A stretch of 64,000 nt of DNA from Erythrobasidium yunnanense (lineage: Eukaryota; Basidiomycota; Cystobasidiomycetes; Erythrobasidiales; Erythrobasidiaceae). The position numbers were made by a program, and so were the translations under genes. Each line of letters starts with the position of its first letter. Position 1 is the stretch's first letter. A model generated the notes under the pieces. It was not told where the DNA came from and ran no database searches. It worked only from the letters and a program-made list of their open reading frames with translations. Positions 22,861-34,545 of this stretch are shown piece by piece. Where the stretch lies: the NCBI GenBank assembly GCA_001600175.1, contig BCJC01000001.1, forward strand, positions 434,001 through 498,000, in the 5' to 3' direction.

Positions 22861-24086
22861 TCAGCTATCCTTGTATTTGTAGATGGACCTGACAGAGTAC
22901 TGATTCACATCCAGCCATCCCATAGATTTCATGTATCCTGGCATATCATGGCGCCCGCTGGCATATTCGACTACGAATGGCCTGACTGCTGCGTCAGGGA
23001 CAACGTAACGATGGCCGCGCCATGAGCGAAAGAAGGGAAGATGGAGGCGGGTGGTGAAATCATGAGGATGAACGAAGTCCCATGCCGGGATCTGATATTT
23101 CTCGTAGAATTGGTTGAGATGGATGCTGTAGTCGGATCCGCAAGCAGCGAACTCGGCGAATGTAATGTGCTTGACCAGTCTTCCAAGATTGCCATCTTCA
23201 GCCCACGATCGCGGGCATGGACTGGCGCTCCCGAAAGCGTGTCGAACATGCTCGACGATGTCAATGAGAGCGAGTCTGCGAAATTTAAGGCTCAATTGTG
23301 GGCCGTTGCCTGCCATTGCCAGCCAACAGAACAAGCGGACTTACGTACTGATACCACCGCCCATTGAGTGCCCTGCTATTAAGATCTTGTCCGGAGAGAC
23401 AGACTCTTTTTCTGCTGACTCTAAAGCCCGAGACAGCCCTTCCAGGGTCTCATTCCGCATTCCAATCCACATGTCTAGGAAGAAGGAGTGGACCTGCGGG
23501 ATACGAGTGTCAGCGGGAAAGTTGTACATCGCACTCGCTCGGGTGAGATATGCCGTTGTTCTGCTGATCCGCAATGAGGAATGGGCTCTTTTACAAGCGG
23601 GAATATACTAGATAAACGAACCTGTCTTCCATCAAGAAAGCGTGCATATGGAAGGCTCCACTTGCTGTCTTTTGCATGCGACCAAGCATTCATTTTCATT
23701 TCGCGAGGCTTTGTAGCTTCGAAAGCGATGACCACGCGAGACCCACTTCGGAATAGGACGCCTTTCCTGCCCACAGCAGGTAGGCTAGTATCGAGCGCCG
23801 TGGTAGAGTCCATGGTGATGTGCAGCTCCTCCTGGATATCGAGCACTATTTCGCCGAGCGGCTTAAAAGTCGCCAGGCTGTTGGCAAACTGGGCAGCAAG
23901 ATGCACATCTGACCAGTCTTCTGCAGTCATCTCGACCAGCCGGCTTGCAGTCTTAGCCCGCCCTTCTGCGCGAGTCTTCAAGACACGGAAACCAACGATA
24001 TGAGCCATCCATCGTAGTATCTTGGTGCCATCAGGGCTACGAATCGCGAGCCTCCGTTTCTCTACTGCTGCTGCCGCGTCTGCCAT
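22861..24086 (-). CDS. class 3 (Rhizomucor-type) lipase-like alpha/beta hydrolase
   Basis: Predicted esterase of acylglycerols. Three exons (24086-23622, 23493-23345, 23275-22861) give 342 residues. The oxyanion strand VVIAFEATKP is followed by VHSFFLDMWIGM and the nucleophile elbow AGHSMGGGIS (family form GHSLGG). Next comes an acidic strand in the position of the catalytic Asp (WDFVHPHDFTTRLHLPFF, matching the NxxDxVPRLP-type loop), and later His candidates (SWRGHRYVV). There is no signal peptide, so the enzyme should be intracellular. The 128-nt middle intron is longer than most and could hide a small exon. The start at 24086 (MADAAAAVEK) is preferred to 24104. It is divergent from the DUF3074 gene, 222 bp apart. 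Substrate unknown. Confidence 0.78.
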
Positions 24087-24308
24087 GATTGAACGCTTCG
24101 ACACCCATCATTGCGTCCCCCAGGGAGGTGCAAGGGAGAAATGCGGACATACTTTACAGAAGCCCGAAAGTCAAGTGCGGGATCTGCGCTCCGAGGAGAA
24201 GTAAAAGAGTGCTGTCAAGCTACTACTGTCTTGCAATCTCATCAACATCCATACCGTATCCCGTATTATACCTTTGGATTCCCTGCTGCGGCCTTGAGTG
24301 CCCTCAAG

Positions 24309-25256
24309 ATGATGAACAATAATGCGAAGACCAGACAGCATCTGACCCTCGAAGCAACGCCTTTCGCCGAGGTTGATAGGTATCTATCCGCAAGCACGCC
24401 AGAGCAGGCGCAATTTCGAGAAGAGCTAGTCTGCGAAGCTCGTGCTCTACTTGAGGATCCTGGCTGGAGCGACGAAAAGCAATGGCATAATGATGCCGTG
24501 ACCACGAAACGTTTGATAAGAACAGAGGCTTTGACGGGCAAGCCTGTCACGTATGTACCACCGAAAGTGGGAGATGCCGCAGCTCCCTCGATATTGACAG
24601 GTTGGTCCATGTGCATTTGACAGCTGGTTCGCAAGGGAAACGATCAGTGGGCAAGGGTGTCCAGATTATCCCATCAATGTATTCTGGAATGTGCTGGGAG
24701 AAGATCATACTGCGAAAGAAAGTCAATATGACCAGACTATGAAAGAATTCCATTGTTTGACATCATCGAATGGTGCGTGTCTCCCAGTTTACGCTAAAGG
24801 CAATTCATCCAGTTCTTTCAGTCGCTGACATTGACCACAGAAGCATGGGACGGACTGTATTTGAAGCAGTATTCCACACCATTTCCTGCGAAGGACAGGT
24901 CATTTTTGTGTTGCGTGCTGGTGGTCGATACCACCGCAAAGAAGCCTCCAGGTCCCACACCAGCTATAAGTCGAAGTAATGGCCAAGAACGCACGCCTCA
25001 ATCTTTCTTGATCATTACGTTCCCTGTGGAAACCCAACCGGCGGATCCCTGTCACGACACCGTGCTAAAGTTGGACAAGGGACACGTACGGGGGCGATAC
25101 ACATCTGTCGAGGAGGTCGCTCAGATCTCTACAGGGAATGGGAGGACTGTGACACGCTGGACTTGCGCTAGCAGGAGTGATGCGGGTGGGAATATACCAG
25201 CAAAAGTAACGGAGGCAGCCATGTATGTCCATCTGTCCTTCACGGCCTCATGGTAA
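24309..25256 (+). CDS. DUF3074 domain protein (START-like fold)
   Basis: Fungal family of unknown function with a START-like lipid-binding fold. Three exons (24309-24550, 24624-24772, 24841-25256) give 268 residues. Supporting motifs: WFARETIS after the first intron, EAWDGLYLKQYSTPFPAKDR, SFLIITFPVETQPAD, GHVRGRYTSVEEV and the family signature SRSDAGGNIPAKVTEAAM near the C-terminus. The first junction was chosen because the alternative 23-nt intron is too short and this choice restores the WF motif. The length is typical. It is divergently paired with the lipase-like gene and might share regulation; a lipid link between the two is speculation. Confidence 0.82.
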
Positions 25257-25783
25257 TGCCGTCTATCAATCTGACACTATCCGGTCCCAGGCCCTCGTCT
25301 ATGGCCGCTTCGGTGCCTACCTTTTTCAACTGGCTTAAAACCCGTACCAACGCCTGAACGTCAGCTCTGAGCTCAATAGACCTATGCGCATCAACAAACG
25401 TTTTCAACTCAATGTCTTCCTACAACATGTTCCACCATTTCCTCTTCGTCGACCATGAGATCGCTTAGTCTCGAAAGCAGCCCTCCCTCCTTTTCGCAAA
25501 CTTGCAGGGCGGTCGTCATTGCAAAAGGTTCTTTTAGAGGTACGTCTCCTTCCGCGCCTGTATTCTTCAGGTAGCGACTTCTTCCAAGATCCTGGTATAT
25601 ACGACTTGATGTGCGGCCCTGGGCACCTTACCATTAGATTTTACGATACAATCCACCTTCTTCCATTGTCATCATCACAAAAGCAAACTTAGCGGACAAG
25701 GATTTCTGCAGCGATTCTGCTGGAGCTATCATCACCCTTGACTTTGCTACAATTGCCAGCACACATACATCTGGACAGCAATC
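25257..25783 (+). other. intergenic region upstream of F-box gene
   Basis: This 527-bp stretch holds the DUF3074 3' end and the F-box promoter. Short frames in it look random. No RNA gene or repeat seen. Confidence 0.45.
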
Positions 25784-26965
25784 ATGGCAAACCTAACAGA
25801 CCTCCCAGACGACATCTTCATCACGATTCTTGATAACTTCAAATTGTCTGGACAGCGCAGCCAATATCTTCGTCGTAGTCGAGAGGTCGAGACATGGGGC
25901 CCTGGCCGCGAAGAAGATATTGTCAGACGGGCGGATCTGGCTTCTTTGGCGCAAGTTTGCAAGCAGTTCTATCGATTGGCGACCCCACTACTCTATGCAA
26001 ATCGCTACTTGCATCTGAACATGAGAACGTCGAGACCATGCCAGACAGAGCTCAATTTGGCCGTTCTGGCTGGCTGGAGAAGCCTGCAGTACCTGGTCTG
26101 TGATGTTTTGGAGGATCGTCCCAACACCTTCCTCTCCTGCTTGTCCAACGCGCCAACTGCCGAAACTTTGAAGGGCCTATCTATGAAGGTCTCTTGTGAG
26201 AGAGGCGGGCGTGCGCCTGTCGATCTGAGGCGCTTGTCGCGGTTCCCACATCTTCTCGGTTTGGAATTGCGCCTAGGTGAATACCTCCAAGGTTATGAGA
26301 TCCTAGTGCCGCCGCCATCCAGCTTGCCCTTCCTGAGAGAGCTTCATATCGAGGGCATGTACACATTCGCACAAACCGTCAATATACTTTCACTGGCATC
26401 TTCCTCCTCTCTGCAAGTCCTTGGTCTTTATGACAGCCCACTCGCATTGAGCGAGAGCGCCAACCTCTGGACCAGCTTTGGCGGTAATGGCTTTCCCATG
26501 GCACACACTCTCAACATCGCGCTTAAGCATAACGAGAACCTACGTGCTGCAGCACTAGCGCATATTCCGACATACTTTCCATCCCTTCGGGCGTTCAATT
26601 TGGAGTGTAGGCCACGGGAGTCAGACTATCACGAGTTCCTTTCGAAGGATCTGGCAACGTCTCTCACGGTTCGGCCTCAAGCAGTGCGGCCCCTGAGGAG
26701 CTTTCTACTTGCCATAATAACGCGCCTCAAGCCAAACCTTAAACTTCGGTCTATACGCATCAATTTCGACTGGTTCTCCATAGATGATGACGGTTGGAAT
26801 GATGCAACCGCTTTAAACATCATTCAGCTCTCAATGGAGGCTCGTCGTGTCGCTCATTCTCATGGCGTAGAATTGAGACCGGCGAACCTGACCGATCAAA
26901 TGCAGAGGTTGCGCCTCGAGCAGCGAGAGCGTAAGGAACGAAGTACGCGAAGCTGGGGTTCGTAG
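25784..26965 (+). CDS. F-box protein, family member 1 (isolated copy)
   Basis: F-box proteins recruit substrates to SCF ubiquitin ligases through Skp1. This single-exon gene codes 393 residues. The F-box is at the start (LTDLPDDIFITILDNF) with DLASLAQVCKQFYRLATPLLYANRYLHL completing it. The rest is a degenerate leucine-rich array (LRRLSRFPHLLGLELRLG, LPFLRELHIEGM, LQVLGLYDSPL). The C-terminus carries the local family motif EARRVAHSHGVELRPANL. It belongs with the five F-box genes at 38.9-49.3 kb but is on the plus strand and 12 kb away. Like its relatives it has no intron, unusual in this window. Substrate unknown. Confidence 0.83.
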   Translation: MANLTDLPDDIFITILDNFKLSGQRSQYLRRSREVETWGPGREEDIVRRADLASLAQVCKQFYRLATPLLYANRYLHLNMRTSRPCQTELNLAVLAGWRSLQYLVCDVLEDRPNTFLSCLSNAPTAETLKGLSMKVSCERGGRAPVDLRRLSRFPHLLGLELRLGEYLQGYEILVPPPSSLPFLRELHIEGMYTFAQTVNILSLASSSSLQVLGLYDSPLALSESANLWTSFGGNGFPMAHTLNIALKHNENLRAAALAHIPTYFPSLRAFNLECRPRESDYHEFLSKDLATSLTVRPQAVRPLRSFLLAIITRLKPNLKLRSIRINFDWFSIDDDGWNDATALNIIQLSMEARRVAHSHGVELRPANLTDQMQRLRLEQRERKERSTRSWGS

Positions 26966-27317
26966 CCATTCTCCAGCGCCTGGATGCGCATGCGATGGAA
27001 TCGCGTTTCCGATCAGCGACCCTCTCCCCTCCGGCTACTTCTCGGCAGGCCTTTTGGTGCAGAATGTACAGTTTCTTTCGTCCACGAATATACTTTGGGA
27101 GCCTGCACCTTGGGCAGCACTCAGTCCAGTTGTCGGCGATCTTGCTCGCTATGGCTTGTGCTCTCCGATCCCTCCGCTGCACATTGTAATACGTATTACA
27201 ATCTAGCCTTAGCTAATATACCAATAGACAGCCTGTATTGATAAATTGCTCGCTCAAAACCTATGTCGATGAAGGTGCCTCTCGCCTTTGCTATGACCGC
27301 GACGAAGCTGGTGTGAA
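26966..27317 (+). other. intergenic region
   Basis: This 352-bp stretch lies between the F-box stop and the dynactin gene start. ORF fragments here are random. Nothing else seen. Confidence 0.45.
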
Positions 27318-29180
27318 ATGACCTCGAAATATGCGAATCTTCCAGACGTCGTATGTCTGGCTATCACTCTATTCCCAGTGTGCTGACCACCTCGCGCAGG
27401 ACAACACTAGCCCAGACGTGTACGAAACGCCTGATGTTCCGGCTTCATATACTTTCGGCGCAAGTCCTAAGGCTTCACAGCACAGAATATACATCGATTG
27501 ACACGAATGAAACGTCTTTAGCACGATTCTGATAGCGATTCCGACGAACAACAGAATCACGGTCTGAGCACAAGTGGAAGCGGTAGCAATCTCCTGAAGG
27601 CAAAAAGTCGACTCAGTAATGGCAAGAATGCTGCAAGCACAGCCGGCGATGAAGCTATTCAATTCGATAGATTGAATCTCCAAGATGCGCGAAAGGTGTT
27701 CCTTGACAGCAACGTCAATGGCCGCAACTCTGGTGCGCCGGGAATGAGAGAAGTTACGCTCAATATATGATGCTAATGATTCAATCCAGACTTCTCCCCT
27801 TCCCTCGTAAACTCTCGCAAGAATCGATACCCAGCTTCATTACTACCTGAATCATCAAGCTATTCCATAAGACAAGCGCCAGCACGTGGCCTATCATCTA
27901 CAACACGACGTCGGCTCCGCAGAGATGCCGAAAGCCACGTCTCAGAGGCCGGGAATCAAGAAGAGCCTGAAACGCCGACTGAAAAGCTAAGACGGTTGCG
28001 GTACGAGATGGAAGAGCTAGAGACGGATCTGGAGCAACAAACACAGGCGCAGAAGGAGACCGAGGGCGATCTGGAAGGAGACGAGACAAATCTCGAAGAC
28101 GAGGAGGACGAGCTGCCGAGACGCGATGATGCAGACAAGACACGACCGAAAGGTCTAGCGAGGAAGAAGAAGAAGCGGCCACAAGCAGATGAGAAAGGCG
28201 AACTGTCGCCGACCGTCTTGCTATCTCAGCTGAAGCGACTACGGGGAGATTTGAGCAGTTTGAAGGATGAACAGACAGAAGAAAGCGCCCGTCTGAACGG
28301 CGACAGCAACGAAGGAATAGCAGATAGTGAAAGCGGGCACAAGCGTTCGGCGCTATTGAAGAGGTTATACGATCAATCGTCTGTCGAGGGAGTCAAGCAG
28401 ACTTCTTCGATTGATGCGGAGGCCGCGACAAGCAAGGACGGCTCGAGTACTTCCACGAGGATGGATGAACGTCTGGAACAGCTGGAGAAGTATGTGGGAG
28501 CCAACGAAGCGCCATTAGACGAGGTAATGGTTTTCTCGCTCAGGCGATGGTGAGACGGGAAAAGCTGACTGCTGGTTGTTTGATATGATTAGACGCATCC
28601 TCTGGCGCCTCCCTTGCTTACGACGTTGGCGAAACTTGAGCATCAGATGCATCTTCTCACTCAGCCTAGGCATCTCGACACGATTTCACGACGTGTCAAG
28701 CTGCTCGTGAACGACCTAGAACGCGTCCATGAAGCTCGAAGGAAGATTGGCGATAATCGTCCACTGAACATAGCTTTATCAAGCGGCATCACTGTCTCGA
28801 CTGGCTCTTCAGCTAGTGTTGCGCTCGGAGGAGGCGCAGGTGCTGGAGAGCCGGCTCTCCCACCTGATGCACTTCAAAAGATCGATAATCTCTTCACTCT
28901 CTTACCTCGCATAGATTCCTTGATACCTCTCACTCCGCATCTTCTGACCCGCTTGCGGTCGCTTTCTACTCTTCATGCATCTTCTTCGACCTTCCATAAA
29001 GATTTAAAGGACACGCAAGAGAATGTGGAGGGCTTGCAGCGCTCAGAAGAGTTCTTGAAGGAATTGCTGGGCGGGCTAGAGCAGTCTCTAGAGAGTAATC
29101 AGCACGTCGTCAAGAATAACTTGGAGAGTATACAGGGTCGTATAGAAGCTGTAGTGCAGAGACTAGACAAGCTTAGCTGA
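27318..29180 (+). CDS. dynactin subunit 2 (p50 dynamitin, Jnm1)
   Basis: Component of the dynactin shoulder that links dynein to cargo and supports nuclear migration. Five exons (27318-27350, 27400-27435, 27522-27732, 27790-28523, 28593-29180) give 533 residues. The N-terminus is the p50 signature: KYANLPDV then SPDVYETPD. The motif EETPxxRLRR-like (EPETPTEKLRRLRYEMEEL) follows, then long coiled coils with acidic spacers, and a C-terminal coiled coil ending VEAVVQRLDKLS or similar. The second exon is 36 nt and its donor was chosen to keep frame, so the stretch near residues 20-25 is the least certain part. Length is normal for basidiomycete p50. Family call is firm. Confidence 0.86.
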
Positions 29181-29282
29181 ACTCAAATGCTCCATCAGTT
29201 GGCAATGCCAGAGCAATCAAGCCGATCTTTGTGTTCACGCTTGCAGGTTTGCTCGATGAGCCTGGCGGCCTTCCCTAGCTTG

Positions 29283-31357
29283 CTAAAACATCCTTTCGTC
29301 CTTCTTGAAAATCTCCAGCTCATCTCGCAATCGCGTTTTTGCGCTGATACGGCTTGGCAATAAGCTGCCCTCGCTGTCAATTCGTAGCGATTCCAATGTA
29401 GGGCGAGATCCGCTTGACCCGGTGCTTATGCCAGTACTGCGCTGCGATAAAGATGGGCGCGGTAGGAAAGAAGCGGAACCGAGATGGGTGACTGACGTTC
29501 TAGTCGAGCTGCTTCTAAGCTGCGGTCTCGGAAGAGCATCTGTCGGTAATCCTGAGATCGGAGGCGGACTGATCACACCTGACGTCGTCCGACTTCGCCG
29601 CTGAGGAGTCAAAGTCGGACGAGGTAAAGCGAAAATGTCCTCACCCTGCTTCCTCAACGGAGAATCGTATAGCAGAGTCGGCAGCACCGCTTCTTCAGAA
29701 GTCGATAAAGACATCTCGCCAACTTTCGATAATGCAGATTCCCTTCGTGGTCCGAGATGCGGCAGCCTGACTTCGTGATTGACACGATGATGACGTGGAT
29801 CGCTGACTGCTCTCCTCATGCGTGCAGACAGTGTAAGTTTGGAAGTCTGTTCTGCTAGGCCTTCCGGACTGTCTGTCGTGCGAAGGCCTTTCAGAGGTGG
29901 ACCTTCTGGCGAGCTTGCCTTGATCGTTCTGTCCATCTCAAGGTTGATGTGCGCTGCGTCACTTTGAGAGCGCCTAAGTAACGATACCGAGAGCATGCCT
30001 TCTGTGCAAGGTGTAGCCTTGCCGGTGGAAAGCGGTTCTTCCGTTTCGGAAGCGATGATGCGGTCTATCAAGAGTTGCAGTCTAGCAGTCCCTGTAGTTT
30101 GATGAATCAGTTTAGATGCTGGAGATTCAGAATCGAGGTGCACTTACAGCTGAAGAAGTCCGAAGGTCGTACGAAAAGGTTGTAGTCGAGTAGCTTGAGG
30201 AACAGTCTTTCATTCGCAGAGACCTCTCGAAAAGGAAGACCAGTGACTTTCGACCATGCTCGATTGTTGATGTGGTCGTCTTGCAGGAACTTCGTTGCGA
30301 CCATTACGGCTGCTATAAAGACACGCCTGCCGCAAGCAATAGGATCCGATGCTCGCTGAAGAAGCTCTGCTGCCGTCACGCTCGAGAAGATGTCCAGTCC
30401 TTGGCCAAGGCTCGCAGGATCTGCTGAATCGGTGTACTGCCAAAGTTGCTTCTTAGCATCTTGAGTCAGCTTGATGCGCCGGCCGATCTCGTTTCTCGAC
30501 TTGTAAATGTAGTGAAGAGCGGTTTGAAGCGACGACATGGTTGTGCGCGACCGCCGCAGAACGGCCTTCACGAAATTCGCTAAAGGAAGAACACCGTCTG
30601 ACGAAGCCGACATCGAGATCTCTCCCATCTTAACGTTCGGAGAGTGCTTGTGCAGGTCTTCCGCTTCAGCGTCCTTCCAGATTCCGATTATCGCGATGCA
30701 GGTCGCTTTCAGCATGTTTTCAGATGTCGAAGTCGAGATTTGGCGAGGCGGAGAAGCATCTGGGCCAGCTCTCCCGGACTGTCTTCCTGATCCCCCCTCC
30801 TCCGTCTTGTCGCTGCTACCCATGGTATATGCCATTCCTGGCCGCCAAGATGCTTGTCGAGCGGCGGCATAAACACTAGACGTCCTAGGCCCGCCCAAAG
30901 AAGGTGTTTGAAAGTTCCGATTGTACGTGATCTGCATAGCGGGCGTGCCAGAGATCCGATGCGAGAGAGTATCGAATACTTGGCTTTGTGCTTCGAGGCG
31001 CAACGACTTCAACCAGTTCTCTCGGCGAACAGCAACTTCCAGAGCATCAGGCATACTCCGAGCACCAACTCCCGTGTTCCAGCTTGGATTGATTGGTGCA
31101 CCTTCGCTGTATCGCTGCGACCGCCAGACAGTCAATGAAGGCACTTCTGGATAGCCCGTCTCGATGGCGTGGTCCAGATCCATCTGTCTATCGATCGTGA
31201 ACATAAGAGGAGATAGTTCAGGATCCGAAGGCTCGTCTTGATTTGGCGATACTAGCCTATCCATGTGCAGATTCGCCGGAAGCATCCACGGTGAAGGCCC
31301 ATCGACAGCGCTGCGATCGTAGACATCTGCATATGAACAGTCAGGTTCATTCGGCAT
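29283..31357 (-). CDS. PHO85-type cyclin (Pcl1/Pcl5/Clg1 group), tandem copy A
   Basis: Cyclin partner of a Pho85-like kinase. Two exons (31357-30148, 30091-29283; 56-nt intron) give 672 residues. The cyclin box starts at LANFVKAVLRRSRTTMSSLQTALHYIYKSR and continues through DPIACGRRVFIAAVMVATKFLQD, NNRAWSKVTGLPFREVSANE and FLKLLDYNLFV. This is the Pcl/Clg1 form of the box (LRRSRT...LQ.AL.Y). Long Ser/Pro-rich tails lie on both sides; the C-terminal tail contains repeated LPRP and RRSRT-like motifs. The intron falls directly after the cyclin box (DFFS/W), at the same site and phase as in copy B. The frame is open upstream to 31630, so translation could start earlier. Specific Pcl type cannot be decided by eye. 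Confidence 0.85.
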
Positions 31358-32278
31358 TTCATTGATTGCTTTCTGGCTTACTATGAAAGCGAGATGGAAG
31401 CTCAGGAGAGGAGATCGTCCTCTGCCTGCTCGGAACGCTGGGTAGCAGGCCCACCATAGTTTAGGTCCTAAGAACGAATAATAGATGCTTGAGAGTCTGG
31501 AAGAGATGTGGAGGTGGATAGCAGCTGCAGACATCGACATGCAGGCGATGCCGACCTGAACGACCGTACGACCATTCCGAAGACTTGAAGCAGAGTCGAA
31601 AGACGCCTTGATAAGCCGTGTTCCGTACATAGAGTGTTATCTTGCAGAGCTGCCATGCTTCTCCGGGGTTGCCGTGGGCTGCTGGCTCGCAGTCAGACTG
31701 TTGAACGGCCGGCTGACTAATCCTGCGAAGGTTTGTTCAGTCGTCACCATCGATGACGCATTGCGTTGCCAAAGGAGGTGAGGCATCTTAGGAGGTCAGG
31801 GTCCGCACGAAGAGATAACGGAGTGGTCTGAAAGCGAAGCGAAGTTTGCAGCGGGTAGCGAGATTAAGGTATCTTTGACATTCTTCGACTGATTGGCCCG
31901 ACTGCATTGACTGACTAGGATAGCTACATAAGAGAGAGAGGATCGGTATCGTGACAAGGAGAGATCTGGCATGCCGCATGTACTGCAGCAGCTTGATGTA
32001 CAGAAGGGTCGGTAGATATAGGGAAGGAGATAGGAAAAATAGCGCGTATTGAAAGTGAAAGTGATTGAGAGAGAAGTCAACCGTACCGCCGGGACTGATG
32101 ACTGCACAACAGAAGACAAAGACCATTGCGTGAAGGCAAGAGAGCAAAGGAAAGGAAACGATGTTGAGAAGCATGACATAATGCATTGGAGTGTGATAGT
32201 CAACCCAGACTGCTCCAGTGTGCTGCTATCTTGGGTGCTGACGATGGATATGGATCGCACGACTCGCTTGCTGTAAGA
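31358..32278 (-). other. long leader/promoter region of cyclin A
   Basis: This 921-bp stretch separates the two cyclin genes. On the minus strand it is pyrimidine-rich. The cyclin frame itself stays open back to 31630. ORFs of 130-150 codons in two frames (31788-32260) are hydrophobic, low-complexity and match no family I know. It is likely promoter and 5' UTR of cyclin A plus the short 3' UTR of cyclin B. Confidence 0.5.
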
Positions 32279-34545
32279 CTATGAGATCATTCTATCGTCA
32301 ATTTGCCAATCTGGATGTTCTGCGTGATGTCCATTAAGTAGCCTTGACAGCGAGCTTCCACAGCTCTGCGAAGGCATTCTCGAGAGCGAAGGTCTTGGCA
32401 GGCTGTCCAGACTCAGATCCCTGACAGTGCTGGTGTATCGCTTGTTTAGACTCGGCCTCGGTATCTTATCCAGCGGTGAGAAGGTGTCTTCATCCAATGC
32501 TGATGTAGGCACGTTGTATCGTCCCCCAGAAAGCGGCGAGGGTGATGCCGGAAGATACGATGGGATTTTCAGGGATAGAGTAGGAAGAGGCAGCCTGTGC
32601 GAGTTCCCGCTGACGCTGAGCGATCCTAATGAGGGTAGTTCCCGACTCCCTGCAAGTGTGTCTAGGCGCGTATCCGTATGGCTGCGACGGAGGTTCCCGA
32701 GTCCTGAAGGCATAATTGGCGTTGAGCCGAAACGATCGGGCGATACTGACATTCCACGAGGAGTAATAGGAGTAGGTGGAAGATGTATCGCAGGATAGGA
32801 AGGCATGCCACCTCGAAGTACTTCTGTAGCTTCTGGTGCAGGCAGATAGTCGCTTTGGCTGCGGATGATGCCGTCTCGGCTGGGAAGAGGGAGAGATGGC
32901 TTCGGAAGACTCATTGTGTCATAGAGTGGGCCAGACAAGGGTGTCTGAACTCGTCTATCCTGCTTTTCTGCTAATTCCTGTAGACGGCGGGTCCCTGAAA
33001 TAAAGGATAGGTTGTCAGTATGCTGATAAGGGAAAGGACGCTGCAAAGATGAGCATGGATCAGCAACTCACAGTTCTGGAAAAGGTCAGCATTGACGAAG
33101 AGGTTATAATCTAGCAGTTCTAGGAAGACCTTCTCATTCGCATTGATTTCCTGCACTGGTAGACTGCTGATCTTTGCCCATGCTCTATTCGAGTATGTTC
33201 TATCTTGTAGGAACTTGCTTGCGCAGATAAGAGCAGCGAGGAACATCCTCCTTCCGCAAACGATAGGATCGCGAGTCCTCGCTACGAGTGCAGCAGCGAC
33301 TCTTGATGATGCTGCTCTATCGTCACTGTCGAAAGGAGGGCTAGGGAATGCGCTTGCATAGTGCCCATTCGGGCCGTTCTCCCACATCCTTGCAAGCTCG
33401 ACTTTCGCATCGTCTGCAGCCTTGACTCGATCTCTGATGGCATCTCTGCTCTTGTGGATGTAGTAGAGCGCGGTCTGTAGAGTTGAGCAAGTGGAGCGGG
33501 ATCGTCGAAGGACCTCCTTGATGAATTGTCGTAGAGGTAGGACGTTGGAGTGTTCAGGAGGACTTCCGTACGTGGGTGAGACGGTAGGCGTAGGTAGTCC
33601 ATTGACATACGTCACACTGCTCTTTGGTGGATGATCTTGCTTCCATACTACTTCGACTGCAACGACAGCTGCTCCTACGAGTCCTTCCACAAACTTCGCT
33701 TTCGGCTGTTCCGGCATGGGTGGTGGTATGGACATGGAAGGTATTTGTTGCTGATGCAGTGATGCTAGCGTAGGATGAGCCGAAAGCGATGGCCTTCTCT
33801 CCGGGCTGCGCGAAGATGAGCGCAAACTACGCCTTCCCGCCAAAGGGAAAGGAACATGATGATTGCTTGTATCTTCGTAGCTCCATGGTTTGGGAAGAGT
33901 AAGAGGCGGTTCTCTTTCCAATTCACGAGCCAAACTTTGCTCCAGAGGCAATGATCCCAGTACGTCCGGTGCGCGCCAGCCGAGATTTTCTGCCTCTAAC
34001 CCCGATGGTCGTCTGCTCATACTATCGCCGTGTAGCGTAGGTCTACGCGTACGTGTTGATGCTCGAGGGTGGTGCGAGACAGAGTCATAAGCGAATTCTG
34101 GGGCAGATCGTCCGGTAGGATGGGAGATAGAGGGTAGGGTCATGGGAGCTGGAGACTCGGATAAGCGAGGTATGCTGGAACGTTGTGAAGAGCTCCAAGA
34201 AGAGGATGAGGACTCGTCGGAAGAGTTGGTCGAACCGCGACGAAGGCCTTTCACGGAAGGAGCCAGGTAATTTGGCAGGTGTGAGACATCGCCTAACAGC
34301 AGGAATGACGATGATAAAGATGGAGTGGAGGACGAAGATGCGAAACGAGAATTGTCTATGTCAGCGAAAAATGACCTATGCTGCCAAACGGATTGGCGCC
34401 ACTGACCATGTTGTCTCTTTGTTGTCGAACTAGTGAGCTCGTCACGTAACGAAGTGGTTCGCTGACGAGGTTTGGGAGTAGTGTACGGTGCAGATGTCCA
34501 TGAGGGTGAGCCGTAGCCTTCATGCGAAGCTGGGATCGGAGGCAT
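32279..34545 (-). CDS. PHO85-type cyclin (Pcl1/Pcl5/Clg1 group), tandem copy B
   Basis: Paralogue of the cyclin gene downstream on the same strand. Two exons (34545-33072, 32994-32279; 77-nt intron) give 729 residues. The cyclin box begins PLRQFIKEVLRRSRSTCSTLQ and contains TALYYIHKSR, DPIVCGRRMFLAALICASKFLQ, NRAWAKISSLPVQEINANE and FLELLDYNLFV. The N-terminal 290 residues are Ser/Arg/Pro-rich with many SxP sites. The C-terminal tail has PRPSL repeats, also found in copy A. An insert of about 20 residues in the box (between the helix-1 region and DPIVCGRR) differs from copy A. The frame is open upstream to 34920, so the start (MPPIPASHEG) is a choice by typical composition. Confidence 0.85.

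Noticed and set aside
24551-24623. Alternative 23-nt intron at 24601-24623 in the DUF3074 gene
   Set aside because: Too short, and the 73-nt intron 24551-24623 restores the WF motif with correct phase.
31788-32260. Two hydrophobic overlapping minus-strand frames
   Set aside because: Low-complexity pyrimidine-rich DNA gives Leu/Ser/Phe-rich translations; no helix pattern typical of a real membrane protein.
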